From an uncultured Ruminococcus sp. (GTDB taxonomy: Bacteria; Bacillota; Clostridia; Oscillospirales; Ruminococcaceae), in NCBI GenBank assembly GCA_947176685.1, contig CAMWRL010000011.1:1-19483 (forward strand): a DNA stretch of 19,483 nucleotides, in the 5' to 3' direction. Below are positions 1-6,906 of the stretch, piece by piece. The translations under genes and the position numbers were made by a program. Under the pieces are notes generated by a model. It was given only the letters and a program-made list of their open reading frames with translations. It did not search any database and was not told the DNA's origin. Position 1 is the first letter of the stretch; each line of letters begins with the position of its first letter.

Positions 1-914
1 TCCTCTCCGTTGAAGATGACCTTATGCGTATATTTGCAGGCGACCGCCTTGAAAATATGATGAAAACCCTCAACGTTGAGGAAACTATGCCAATCGAAAG
101 CAAGATGCTTACTAAAATTATAGAATCCTCCCAGAAGAAAGTCGAGGGCAACAACTTCAGCATAAGAAAGAACGTTCTTAACTACGACGACGTTATGAAT
201 ACTCAGCGTGAAATTATTTATAAACAGCGTTCGCAGGTGCTGGACGGCGAAGACCTCCACGAAAGTATCCTCAAGATGATGGAAGACCTCATAAACACTA
301 CTGTAAACAACTACATTACAGACGAGGACGAGCGTTCGGAATGGAATATTGTCGGACTTAAAGAATATTTAATGGGCTGGCTTGTCGGTCAGGAAGACCT
401 TACGTTTACAGATGAGGAACTTGCTTCTATAACAAAAGAAGATATAATTACCGCACTCAACACCAAAGCCGGAGAAATCTATCAGGCTAAAGAAAATGAA
501 TACGGTTCGGAAATAATGCGTGAACTTGAAAGAGTTATACTGCTCAAAGTCGTTGATACTAAATGGATGGCTCATATTGACGATATGGAAGAACTCAAAA
601 AAGGTATCAATCTGCGTTCATACGGTCAGAAAAACCCCGTTATTGAATACAGATACGAGGGCTTTGAGATGTTTGACGCAATGGTTGAGTCTATCCGTGA
701 AGACACTATCCGTATGCTGCTTACAGTCAAAATCCAGAAAAATAACCCTCCTCAGCGTGAACAGGTCGCAAAACCCGACGCTCCGAATGCAGGCTCAGGT
801 GACGGAAGCTTTTCCGAAAGTGCAAAGAGCAGCAAAATCGGTGATAATGACCCCTGTCCGTGCGGAAGCGGCAAAAAATACAAGAAGTGCTGTAAAAACA
901 AGGACAATAAATAA
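1..914 (+). CDS. secA: SecA preprotein translocase ATPase, C-terminal part (5' end outside window)
   Basis: SecA is the ATPase that drives preproteins through the SecYEG channel at the cytoplasmic membrane. Only the last ~300 codons are here; the frame is open from base 3 and its first residues read LSVEDDLMRIF, as in SecA after the second nucleotide-binding fold. Visible parts are the helical scaffold/wing region (NVLNYDDVMNTQREIIY, then LLKVVDTKWMAHIDDME and GINLRSYGQKNPVIEYR), a low-complexity linker, and a C-terminal zinc-binding SEC-C tail (NDPCPCGSGKKYKKCC) that in other SecA proteins contacts SecB or ribosomes. The internal ATG at 24 is not the true start. A 7-bp terminator follows 8 bases after the TAA stop, so secA is the last gene of its transcript. 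Identity is certain; only the truncation by the window edge limits it. Confidence 0.97.
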   Translation, partial: LSVEDDLMRIFAGDRLENMMKTLNVEETMPIESKMLTKIIESSQKKVEGNNFSIRKNVLNYDDVMNTQREIIYKQRSQVLDGEDLHESILKMMEDLINTTVNNYITDEDERSEWNIVGLKEYLMGWLVGQEDLTFTDEELASITKEDIITALNTKAGEIYQAKENEYGSEIMRELERVILLKVVDTKWMAHIDDMEELKKGINLRSYGQKNPVIEYRYEGFEMFDAMVESIREDTIRMLLTVKIQKNNPPQREQVAKPDAPNAGSGDGSFSESAKSSKIGDNDPCPCGSGKKYKKCCKNKDNK

Positions 915-922
915 TTTATATC

Positions 923-950
923 GGGACGGAGTTTTTCCGTCCCTTGTTTT
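923..950 (+). terminator. Intrinsic terminator after secA
   Basis: GGGACGG (923-929) pairs perfectly with CCGTCCC (937-943) around a 7-nt loop and is followed by TTGTTTT. It lies 8 bases after the secA stop and only 9 bases before the next start codon, so the downstream gene has almost no room for its own promoter after it. Confidence 0.85.
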
Positions 951-959
951 AAGAAGCTT

Positions 960-2201
960 ATGAGAAAATATTTATTATTATGTATGGTTTTTCTGTTCGG
1001 CTGTACGGAAAAAAATACTCAGATTCCCGAAACACCTGCAACAACTGCCGTACAGACAACTGCCGAAACTACCGCTGAACCCGTTACCGAAGCAACTACA
1101 GAACGGAAAAAGAATTTTCTGGTATACTCTGTAACGGAAAACAAGGTTGACCTGAAACTCAATAAAAAAATAGTCCAGACAATTGAACTTGACTACTGTC
1201 CGATAAGAGACTGGATTTCTGCCGAAGATTTCGATTTTGACGGATATACGGATATTTTTATTCCGTCAGAATACTCCGGAACATCAGGTACATACTATCA
1301 CTACAATCCCGATACTGAACACTTTGACGAATGGGAAGAAGTCAATAAAACCGGCTGTATACTTACGGTAAACTCCGACAACACACTGACATCTACATCA
1401 TATTCAGAATATGGAGACATCTCCAGAATATACCAATGGAACGGAGATTCACTTGAACTCTCTGAACTGCTTGACTGCTACGGTTCAAAAAACGGCTATA
1501 TAAATGACCTCTACGAATATCAGCCGGACGGCAGTAAAATTCTTGTGGAACGTGCTTATATCAATTCAAAAAACAACGCACGTTATAAAACTCTCGGACG
1601 TGACGAAGTAATATATTTTGAAGTGACTGAAAATTCAGTAAATGCTATGCGTGACGGAACAATTATTCAGTCCTTTGAAAACAACACCATTTACAATCAT
1701 TCACTTTCCGGAGAACGGCACACTCCGCCGGAAAAATACCTTGATACTTCCGATTTCGACTATGACGGCTATGAAGATTTGTTTATCCCCGAAACTGCCG
1801 ACAAAGGCACATACTACCGTTTCAATCCTGATACAGAACGCTTTGACAAATGGGACGAACTCAACAAAACCGGTGATATTTTTTTCATGGAACCTGACGA
1901 CGAAAACTATTTGAGAAGTATAATTTATAAAGATGGTACATACTATGAAACACTTGTCCGTGAATGGCAGAACGGTAAACTTGTACCGCACCACCGTGAA
2001 GTGCCTTATAAATATTACTACAGGGACTACATTGATATGGACGGCGTTATATTCAGACGTGATTATAATTGCAGGAAAATATCGGTTGATGATGTGGATT
2101 TTGATTTTGACGGATACAATGATTTGTACATTCCTGATTATGATGAAGAAAAAGGCACATACTACCGATACAATCCCGATACGGAAAAGCTCGACGAATA
2201 G
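960..2201 (+). CDS. Predicted lipoprotein with DxDxDG repeats, cut short by an in-frame TAG
   Basis: Function unknown. The N terminus (MRKYLLLCMVFLFGC) is a lipoprotein signal with the lipid-attachment Cys at residue 15. A Thr/Glu-rich linker (about 20-50) follows, suggesting an anchored, surface-exposed protein. Three repeats carry DFDFDG, DFDYDG and DFDFDG (about residues 90, 265 and 380), each followed by a G-T-Y-Y-x-x-N-P-D-T-E segment. The D-x-D-x-D-G loops resemble calcium-binding loops of FG-GAP/dockerin-type repeats; this is inference from the motif. The frame stops at residue 413 in the middle of repeat 3, at a codon that is TGG in repeats 1 and 2, and coding sequence continues to 2477. 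The start at 960 has only a weak ribosome site (AAGAAG). It is probably a recent pseudogene or a truncated product; a sequencing error is possible. Confidence 0.8.
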   Translation: MRKYLLLCMVFLFGCTEKNTQIPETPATTAVQTTAETTAEPVTEATTERKKNFLVYSVTENKVDLKLNKKIVQTIELDYCPIRDWISAEDFDFDGYTDIFIPSEYSGTSGTYYHYNPDTEHFDEWEEVNKTGCILTVNSDNTLTSTSYSEYGDISRIYQWNGDSLELSELLDCYGSKNGYINDLYEYQPDGSKILVERAYINSKNNARYKTLGRDEVIYFEVTENSVNAMRDGTIIQSFENNTIYNHSLSGERHTPPEKYLDTSDFDYDGYEDLFIPETADKGTYYRFNPDTERFDKWDELNKTGDIFFMEPDDENYLRSIIYKDGTYYETLVREWQNGKLVPHHREVPYKYYYRDYIDMDGVIFRRDYNCRKISVDDVDFDFDGYNDLYIPDYDEEKGTYYRYNPDTEKLDE

Positions 2202-2216
2202 GACGAACTCAATAAA
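1221..2216 (+). repeat. Three protein-level repeats inside the lipoprotein gene
   Basis: The units lie at about 1221-1349, 1746-1868 and 2091-2216. Each encodes D-F-D-[FY]-D-G-Y-x-D-[IL]-[FY]-I-P, a short variable stretch, then G-T-Y-Y-x-[YF]-N-P-D-T-E and an acidic F/L-D-[EK]-W-[DE]-E-[VL]-N-K ending. In the third unit the Trp codon is TAG. The spacing of about 115-175 codons between units indicates whole-domain duplication. Confidence 0.85.
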
Positions 2217-2477
2217 ATATCCCTGCCGCTGACAGTTGACGGAAACTATCTGAAATATCACACAAGCGACCTGAAATTCAATTCTGAAACTATCCTTTAC
2301 GAATGGAAAGACGGTAAACTGGTACAATATCAACGTGAAAAAACCTACAACACCGATGACGGCGAACGATATACAGATTACTTTGATTCAGCAGACGAAA
2401 TTTTCAGGCGTGAACGTACCATATTCAACGAATACAAAGTAGTGTCCGGCAAAGAGGAAATACCTATAGAGAGGTGA
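2202..2477 (+). pseudogene. In-frame continuation of the interrupted lipoprotein gene
   Basis: Past the TAG at 2199-2201 the same frame stays open for 91 codons to a TGA at 2475-2477. Its product matches the end of repeat 2: DELNK after the stop equals DELNK after FDKW in repeat 2, and later EWKDGKLV matches EWQNGKLV, and EIFRR matches VIFRR. The restored protein would be 505 residues. The distal TGA overlaps the ribosome-binding site of the methyltransferase gene, which is the spacing expected of an intact operon, so the distal stop is the ancestral end. Confidence 0.85.
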
Positions 2478-2486
2478 TTTAAAAAA

Positions 2487-3254
2487 ATGAGTGGATATAA
2501 TGTTTTCGCCCGGTACTATGACGAACTTACGGCAAATATAGACTATAAAAAACGTGCGGAATACTTTCACGAAATAATAAAAAAATTCAAGACTACTGAA
2601 AATAATATCCTGCTTGACCTTGCGTGCGGTACAGGCAGTATCTCAGAAGAAATGGCACATCTTGGCTATGACGTTATCGGCGTTGACAACTCTCAGGAAA
2701 TGCTCAACATAGCTCTTGACAAAAAATTCGACAGTCAGTTAAATATACAGTATCTTTGTCAGGATATGCGCAATATTGATATGTTCGGGACTGTTGACGT
2801 AACTATATGTGCGCTGGACAGCATAAATCATCTTGCGAATATTGATGATGTAAGAAAAGTTTTTCAGAAAGTATCTTTATTTTCTGAATACAACGGGCTG
2901 TTTATATTTGATGTGAATACAGTTTACAAGCATAGAAAAATTCTTGCAGACAATACGTTTACTTATGAAACGGATAATCTTTACTGTATCTGGGAAAACT
3001 CCCTCAATCCCGACAACGACGAAGTTAAAATGAATCTTGAATTTTTTGAGCGTGAGGAAAACGGACTCTATTCAAGAAGTTCCGACAGTTTTTCGGAAAA
3101 GGCTTACAGCGAGGAAACTATCGAAAAATTACTTGCTGAAAATAATTTTGAAGTTATCGCAAAATATGGTGATGATACATTCAGTCCTCCGTCTGAAAAT
3201 TCGCAGAGAATAATATATACAGCACGCTGTACACTTATGAAAGAAGGTATTTGA
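2487..3254 (+). CDS. Class I SAM-dependent methyltransferase
   Basis: This 255-residue cytosolic protein has a Rossmann-type methyltransferase core. Motif I is LLDLACGTG (residues 42-50), the acidic end of strand 2 is GVDNS (65-69), and a D-M-R motif and ICALDSINHL follow at the expected distances. The substrate cannot be told from the sequence; the family acts on small molecules, lipids, RNA or proteins. The start at 2487 follows GAGAGGTGA by 9 bases, a good ribosome site that overlaps the ancestral stop of the lipoprotein gene. The next gene, hslO, begins one base after its stop, so the two are co-transcribed and probably translationally coupled. The family is clear; any specific function would be a guess. 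Confidence 0.88.
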   Translation: MSGYNVFARYYDELTANIDYKKRAEYFHEIIKKFKTTENNILLDLACGTGSISEEMAHLGYDVIGVDNSQEMLNIALDKKFDSQLNIQYLCQDMRNIDMFGTVDVTICALDSINHLANIDDVRKVFQKVSLFSEYNGLFIFDVNTVYKHRKILADNTFTYETDNLYCIWENSLNPDNDEVKMNLEFFEREENGLYSRSSDSFSEKAYSEETIEKLLAENNFEVIAKYGDDTFSPPSENSQRIIYTARCTLMKEGI

Positions 3255-3255
3255 A

Positions 3256-4131
3256 ATGGGTAAACTATACAGAGTTATTTCGGCTGACGGCTCGGCATTT
3301 GCGGCTGTCCTTGACGCTAAAGACATTGTTTCAGAAATAGAAAAAATACATCATACATCGGCTGTCGTTACAGCAGGTCTCGGACGGCTTACTATAGGAG
3401 CTTCACTTATGGGCTATATGCTCAAAGGCAAAGACGACAGTCTGACGCTCCGTGTAGATGCCGACGGTCAGACAGGTCAGCTTGTGGCGGTGTCCGACAG
3501 TATGGGCAATGTCAAAAGTTATGTAAACAATCCGGTTGTTGAAATTCCGCTGAACGCTCAGGGCAAACTTGATGTCGGCGGTGCTGTGGGTCATAACGGT
3601 ACGCTGTCAGTTGTAAAGGACTTGGGAATGAAAGAGCCTTATGTGGGAGTTATTCCGCTTGTCTCCGGTGAAATCGCTGAGGATATTGCCAACTACTACG
3701 CCGTAAGCGAACAGATTCCGACAGTATGCAGTCTCGGAGTACTTGTCAATCCCGATTTGTCTGTGAAGTCCGCCGGAGGTTTTCTGGTGCAGTTACTGCC
3801 GTTTGCGGACGAAAAATGTATTGACATAATCGAAAGAAATTTAAAGAATACCCGTCCGGTATCGGCAATGCTTGCGAACGGCGTTACTCCGGAAGAAATC
3901 GCCGGTATGCTTATGGACGGGCTTGACCCTGAACCCCTTGACGAAGCAAATCCCGTCTATAAATGCGATTGCAGCCGTGAACGTACTGAAGGGGTTTTAA
4001 TAAGTCTCGGAAAACAGGAGCTTGACAGCATTGCGGATGAGGGCAAGGATATTTCAATAAGCTGCCACTTCTGCGGCAAAGAATATATTTTCACTCCGGA
4101 GGAAGTCAGAAATCTTTCCGGAAACCAATGA
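3256..4131 (+). CDS. hslO: Hsp33, redox-regulated chaperone
   Basis: Hsp33 is a cytosolic holdase that is inactive while its four C-terminal cysteines hold zinc, and is activated when oxidants and unfolding conditions release the zinc. The 291-residue length is normal. The N-terminal domain carries typical blocks (GLGRLTIGASLMGYMLKG, GAVGHNGTLSVVKDLG, YYAVSEQIPT). The redox switch is visible as Cys237-x-Cys239 and Cys270-x-x-Cys273, that is CXC-X30-CXXC. The gene sits between a methyltransferase (1-base gap) and hflX (8-base gap) in one + strand operon. Pairing a redox chaperone with the ribosome-rescue GTPase HflX suits a stress-maintenance unit, but that is inference. Confidence 0.96.
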   Translation: MGKLYRVISADGSAFAAVLDAKDIVSEIEKIHHTSAVVTAGLGRLTIGASLMGYMLKGKDDSLTLRVDADGQTGQLVAVSDSMGNVKSYVNNPVVEIPLNAQGKLDVGGAVGHNGTLSVVKDLGMKEPYVGVIPLVSGEIAEDIANYYAVSEQIPTVCSLGVLVNPDLSVKSAGGFLVQLLPFADEKCIDIIERNLKNTRPVSAMLANGVTPEEIAGMLMDGLDPEPLDEANPVYKCDCSRERTEGVLISLGKQELDSIADEGKDISISCHFCGKEYIFTPEEVRNLSGNQ

Positions 4132-4139
4132 GGTAAATT

Positions 4140-5384
4140 ATGTACGAAAACAAAAATGAAGTTCCGGTAAAAGCCGTGCTTGCGTGCGTTGATACCGGAG
4201 AATTTGACGCTGAAATCTCAATAAAGGAGCTTGCCGAACTTGCGCAGACTGCAAATGCGGAAGTTGTCGGAGAAGTAATCCAGAAAAAACAGACATATGA
4301 TTCCGCAACCTGTATGGGGTCTGGACGGCTCGAAGAACTTAAAGAACAACTTGAAATCCTTGAAGCTGAACTGGTAATTTTCGACCACGAACTTACCGGC
4401 GTACAAGTCCGGAATATCGAAAACATACTTGATGTGCATGTTATCGACCGTACAACGCTTATACTTGATATTTTCGCACAGAGGGCAAGAACCAAAGAGG
4501 GCAAGTTACAGGTTGAACTTGCACAACAAAAATATCGTCTGCCACGCCTTACCGGAATGGGTACGGCACTTTCAAGGCTCGGCGGCGGTATCGGCACAAG
4601 AGGTCCCGGCGAAACTAAACTTGAAACCGACAAGCGTCATATCAGAAAAAGAATATCATATCTTGAGGACGAACTCGAAGAACTTAAAAAACACCGAAAT
4701 TTTTCAAGGTCACGCAGAAAAAAAGACGGCATATTATGCTGTGCGATTGTGGGCTATACAAACGTCGGAAAGTCAACGCTTCTGAACGCCCTTACAGATG
4801 CAGGAGTGCTTGCCGAAAACAAGCTTTTTGCAACCCTTGATATAACTTCACGTTCTATAGAACTTCCGGACGGCAGGAGCGTTATGCTTATTGATACAGT
4901 AGGACTTATCCGGAGACTTCCGCATAATCTTGTTGAAGCATTCAAGTCAACCCTCGAAGAAGCCGCCAACGCTGACATAATTCTGAACGTTCAGGACATA
5001 TCGTCCCCAGAACGTGAACAGCAGGCAGAAGTTACCCGTACACTGCTGTCCGAACTGGGCTGTGACGGTATTCCGCAGATAGACGTTATGAATAAGGCTG
5101 ATATTGGCTATACTGATACGGTTTTTGAAAACGATACAACAGTTTTAATCAGCGCAGAACAGCAGACCGGTTTTGACAGACTGCTTGAATGCATTATGAA
5201 AAATCTGCCGGAGACTTCAAAGCGTATGAAGCTTTTAATCCCGTATGATAAAACGGCTTTCATAAACAGAATAAGAATTGACGGCAAAATCTTTTCAGAA
5301 GAATATCAGGAAACCGGAACTCTTATTGATGCACTTGTTGACATAAAATTAATCAAAGAGGCAGAGGGCTATTTATGGAAATAA
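4140..5384 (+). CDS. hflX: GTPase HflX, ribosome-splitting factor
   Basis: HflX is an OBG-HflX superfamily GTPase that binds the 50S subunit and splits stalled ribosomes, notably after heat or antibiotic stress. The 414-residue protein has the N-terminal HflX domain with GSGRLEEL (60-67), the ALSRLGGGIGTRGPGETKLE segment (144-162) and a coiled coil (about 165-190). The GTPase domain follows, with G1 GYTNVGKS (205-212), G3 DTVG (252-255) and G4 NKAD (318-321). The ribosome site GAGGT overlaps the hslO stop. The next gene begins 10 bases inside the 3' end of hflX, indicating translational coupling. Confidence 0.96.
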   Translation: MYENKNEVPVKAVLACVDTGEFDAEISIKELAELAQTANAEVVGEVIQKKQTYDSATCMGSGRLEELKEQLEILEAELVIFDHELTGVQVRNIENILDVHVIDRTTLILDIFAQRARTKEGKLQVELAQQKYRLPRLTGMGTALSRLGGGIGTRGPGETKLETDKRHIRKRISYLEDELEELKKHRNFSRSRRKKDGILCCAIVGYTNVGKSTLLNALTDAGVLAENKLFATLDITSRSIELPDGRSVMLIDTVGLIRRLPHNLVEAFKSTLEEAANADIILNVQDISSPEREQQAEVTRTLLSELGCDGIPQIDVMNKADIGYTDTVFENDTTVLISAEQQTGFDRLLECIMKNLPETSKRMKLLIPYDKTAFINRIRIDGKIFSEEYQETGTLIDALVDIKLIKEAEGYLWK

Positions 5385-5764
5385 TTAAATATCCGTCCGA
5401 AGAAAACGTTAAAAATGCTGTCAGGGCAGATGAGCCGTTTCTTGCTGTAATATCATTCGATAGTAAAAAAGCTATAATGTGTCAGATTGACGAAGCGGAG
5501 CATCATATTCTGCTTATGAAAAACGGCTATAAAGATATGGACATTGATAAATTTTTCCGGATAGTATTCGACAAAAGCGGTGCAGACTGGACTTTTGTAT
5601 GTCCTCCGGACTATAAAAATATTCCATATAAAGACAAGAGAATAAAAGCATTCTACAGGGACGGAATGTATACTATTTCGGAATTTCTTGACAACATAAA
5701 TTATATAATCGGTATCAATATTCCGGAACGTTACCGCCGTCACTTCGACTTTATGAACGAATAG
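5375..5764 (+). CDS. Small unknown protein coupled to hflX
   Basis: I do not recognise this 129-residue protein. It has no signal peptide or membrane segment and looks like a small soluble alpha/beta protein, with alternating hydrophobic strands (FLAVISFD, KKAIMCQID, HHILLM) and several aromatic residues towards the C terminus (RYRRHFDF). It starts 10 bases inside hflX behind an AGAGGG ribosome site. Its TAG stop overlaps the AGGAGG of the ADP-ribosylglycohydrolase gene 10 bases downstream. The overlaps on both sides and a clean frame make it a real gene. A regulator or partner of either neighbour is possible, but nothing in the sequence proves it. Confidence 0.8.
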   Translation: MEIIKYPSEENVKNAVRADEPFLAVISFDSKKAIMCQIDEAEHHILLMKNGYKDMDIDKFFRIVFDKSGADWTFVCPPDYKNIPYKDKRIKAFYRDGMYTISEFLDNINYIIGINIPERYRRHFDFMNE

Positions 5765-5774
5765 GAGGATTTAT

Positions 5775-6581
5775 ATGTTAGGCGCAGTTTACGGCGATAT
5801 AATAGGCTCGTGGTATGAAGCACACTCCACTAATGATTATAATTTTCCACTTCTGAAACAGTCGGAATTTACTGATGATACAGTTATGACAACCGCTGTA
5901 TGTAAAGCCATTCTCGAAAACGACAGCGACATAAAATCTTTACAGGTAAAAGCTCGTGGCTATGAATACGCCGTCCGCTACAAACAGTATTATTCATATT
6001 TTCCACACGCAGGATACGGACATATGTTCAGGAAATGGGCAGCTGAAAAAAATACAATGAAAGTAAACCGAAGTTACGGAAACGGCGGTGCTATGCGTGT
6101 TGTACCCATAGGCTATGCGTACAGTTTGGAAGAACAGGTTTTATTGCAGGCTAAGGCAAACTGTTACTACACACACAACTGCTCCGAAGCCATCAAAGGC
6201 GCACAGGCTGTTGCAATGGCGGTGTTTATGGCACGGAACGGCGAAACTAAAGACGCTATCCGTGAATATATAACCAAAAAATTCAAATATGACCTTGACT
6301 ATACTGTCGCTGACATAAAACCCCATTATCAATTCTATGTACGTACAATCAACAGCGTTCCGCCGTCCATAGTGGCGTTTCTGGACTCTCACGACTATGA
6401 AAGCGCCGTCCGCAATGCAGTGTCTTTAGGCGGTGACGCTGATACTATGGCTTGCATTGCTGGCGGTATTGCCGAAGCTTTCTATAAGGATATTCTGGAA
6501 GAAATAAAGAGTTTCTGTTCATCAAGAATTGATATGACCTTGAAAAAAGTCCTGAATGAATTTTGCGAAAAATATTGTTAA
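5775..6581 (+). CDS. ADP-ribosylglycohydrolase family protein
   Basis: This family (ARH/DraG) removes ADP-ribose from modified proteins or related metabolites, using two metal ions in an all-helical fold. The 268-residue protein shows the key sites: FTDDT (32-36) with the metal-binding aspartates, GNGGAMR (102-108), a TH-x3-EA-x2-GAQ stretch (about 133-144) and GGDADT (219-224), which supplies the remaining metal ligands. The start is preceded by AGGAGG at ideal spacing. No ADP-ribosyltransferase gene and no nitrogenase gene lie in the window, so the target is unknown. It is the last gene of the + strand operon; I see no GC-rich terminator hairpin behind it, only A/T runs at 6580-6600. Confidence 0.9.
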   Translation: MLGAVYGDIIGSWYEAHSTNDYNFPLLKQSEFTDDTVMTTAVCKAILENDSDIKSLQVKARGYEYAVRYKQYYSYFPHAGYGHMFRKWAAEKNTMKVNRSYGNGGAMRVVPIGYAYSLEEQVLLQAKANCYYTHNCSEAIKGAQAVAMAVFMARNGETKDAIREYITKKFKYDLDYTVADIKPHYQFYVRTINSVPPSIVAFLDSHDYESAVRNAVSLGGDADTMACIAGGIAEAFYKDILEEIKSFCSSRIDMTLKKVLNEFCEKYC

Positions 6582-6604
6582 AAAAATTTTATTTCTGATT
6601 CTGC

Positions 6605-6633
6605 TTGACAGATTACGGAAAATATGATAAAAT
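6605..6633 (+). promoter_or_regulatory. Sigma-A-type promoter of the asn operon
   Basis: A perfect -35 box TTGACA (6605-6610) and -10 box TAAAAT (6628-6633) are separated by 17 bases. Transcription would begin near 6640, just before the first paired strand of the T-box leader. This is the best promoter match I see in the window. Confidence 0.85.
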
Positions 6634-6643
6634 ATATCAATAA

Positions 6644-6889
6644 ATGCTTTGACGGAGACAAGTAACACGGTCTGACGTTTACAGAGAGTGCGGAATGCGC
6701 TGAAATCCGCATATCGAATGCCGTGCGAATAACACTCCAGAGCAGTGACCTGAAAGCCTTCCGGCAAGTAGGTGAAACGTTTTCCGTGCGTTAAACGGAA
6801 CAGAGTGACCGTATTATACGGTAATTCAGGTGGTACCACGAGAATTTTTTATTCCCGTCCTGTTTTGTTGCAGGACGGATTTTTTATTA
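6644..6889 (+). promoter_or_regulatory. T-box leader (tRNA-Asn sensing riboswitch) of asnS
   Basis: T-box leaders bind uncharged tRNA and then prevent a terminator from forming. Stem I begins with GCTTT (6644-6648), which pairs with AGAGC (6739-6743), and has the GACGGAGACAAGTAAC block typical of clostridial T-boxes. The specifier AAC (6731-6733, Asn) sits directly before ACTCC, whose CTCC pairs with GGAG. Small hairpins follow at 6782-6800 and 6809-6821. The T-box itself, AGGTGGTACCACGAG, is at 6828-6842. CAGG (6827-6830) can pair with CCTG (6859-6862) to form the antiterminator. The specifier agrees with asnS downstream. The leader fills the gap between the hydrolase gene and asnS. Confidence 0.95.
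6855..6885 (+). terminator. Terminator of the asnS T-box leader
   Basis: CCGTCCTG (6855-6862) pairs with CAGGACGG (6871-6878), followed by A and a run of six T. It should form when tRNA-Asn is charged, and it competes with the antiterminator for its 5' arm. Confidence 0.92.
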
Positions 6890-6906
6890 CGAAAGGACTG
6901 TTTTTT

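Noticed and set aside
520..963. 147-codon open frame overlapping the secA 3' end
   Set aside because: It lies in another frame of secA, whose product is clearly recognisable; it runs through the terminator and has no ribosome site.
2199..2201. TAG read as an amino acid genome-wide
   Set aside because: Two other genes here end at TAG exactly where the next gene or its ribosome site begins, so TAG acts as a normal stop.
1701..2333. 210-codon open frame on the - strand over the lipoprotein gene
   Set aside because: Antisense shadow of the D/Y-rich repeats; the hydrophobic V/I/F-rich product mirrors that composition.
5775..6581. DraG-type nitrogenase regulator
   Set aside because: The family matches, but no draT or nif genes are in view and the context is stress and translation genes.
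6772..6906. 45-codon N-terminal extension of asnS
   Set aside because: The region is the T-box antiterminator and terminator; AsnRS homology and a ribosome site begin at 6907.
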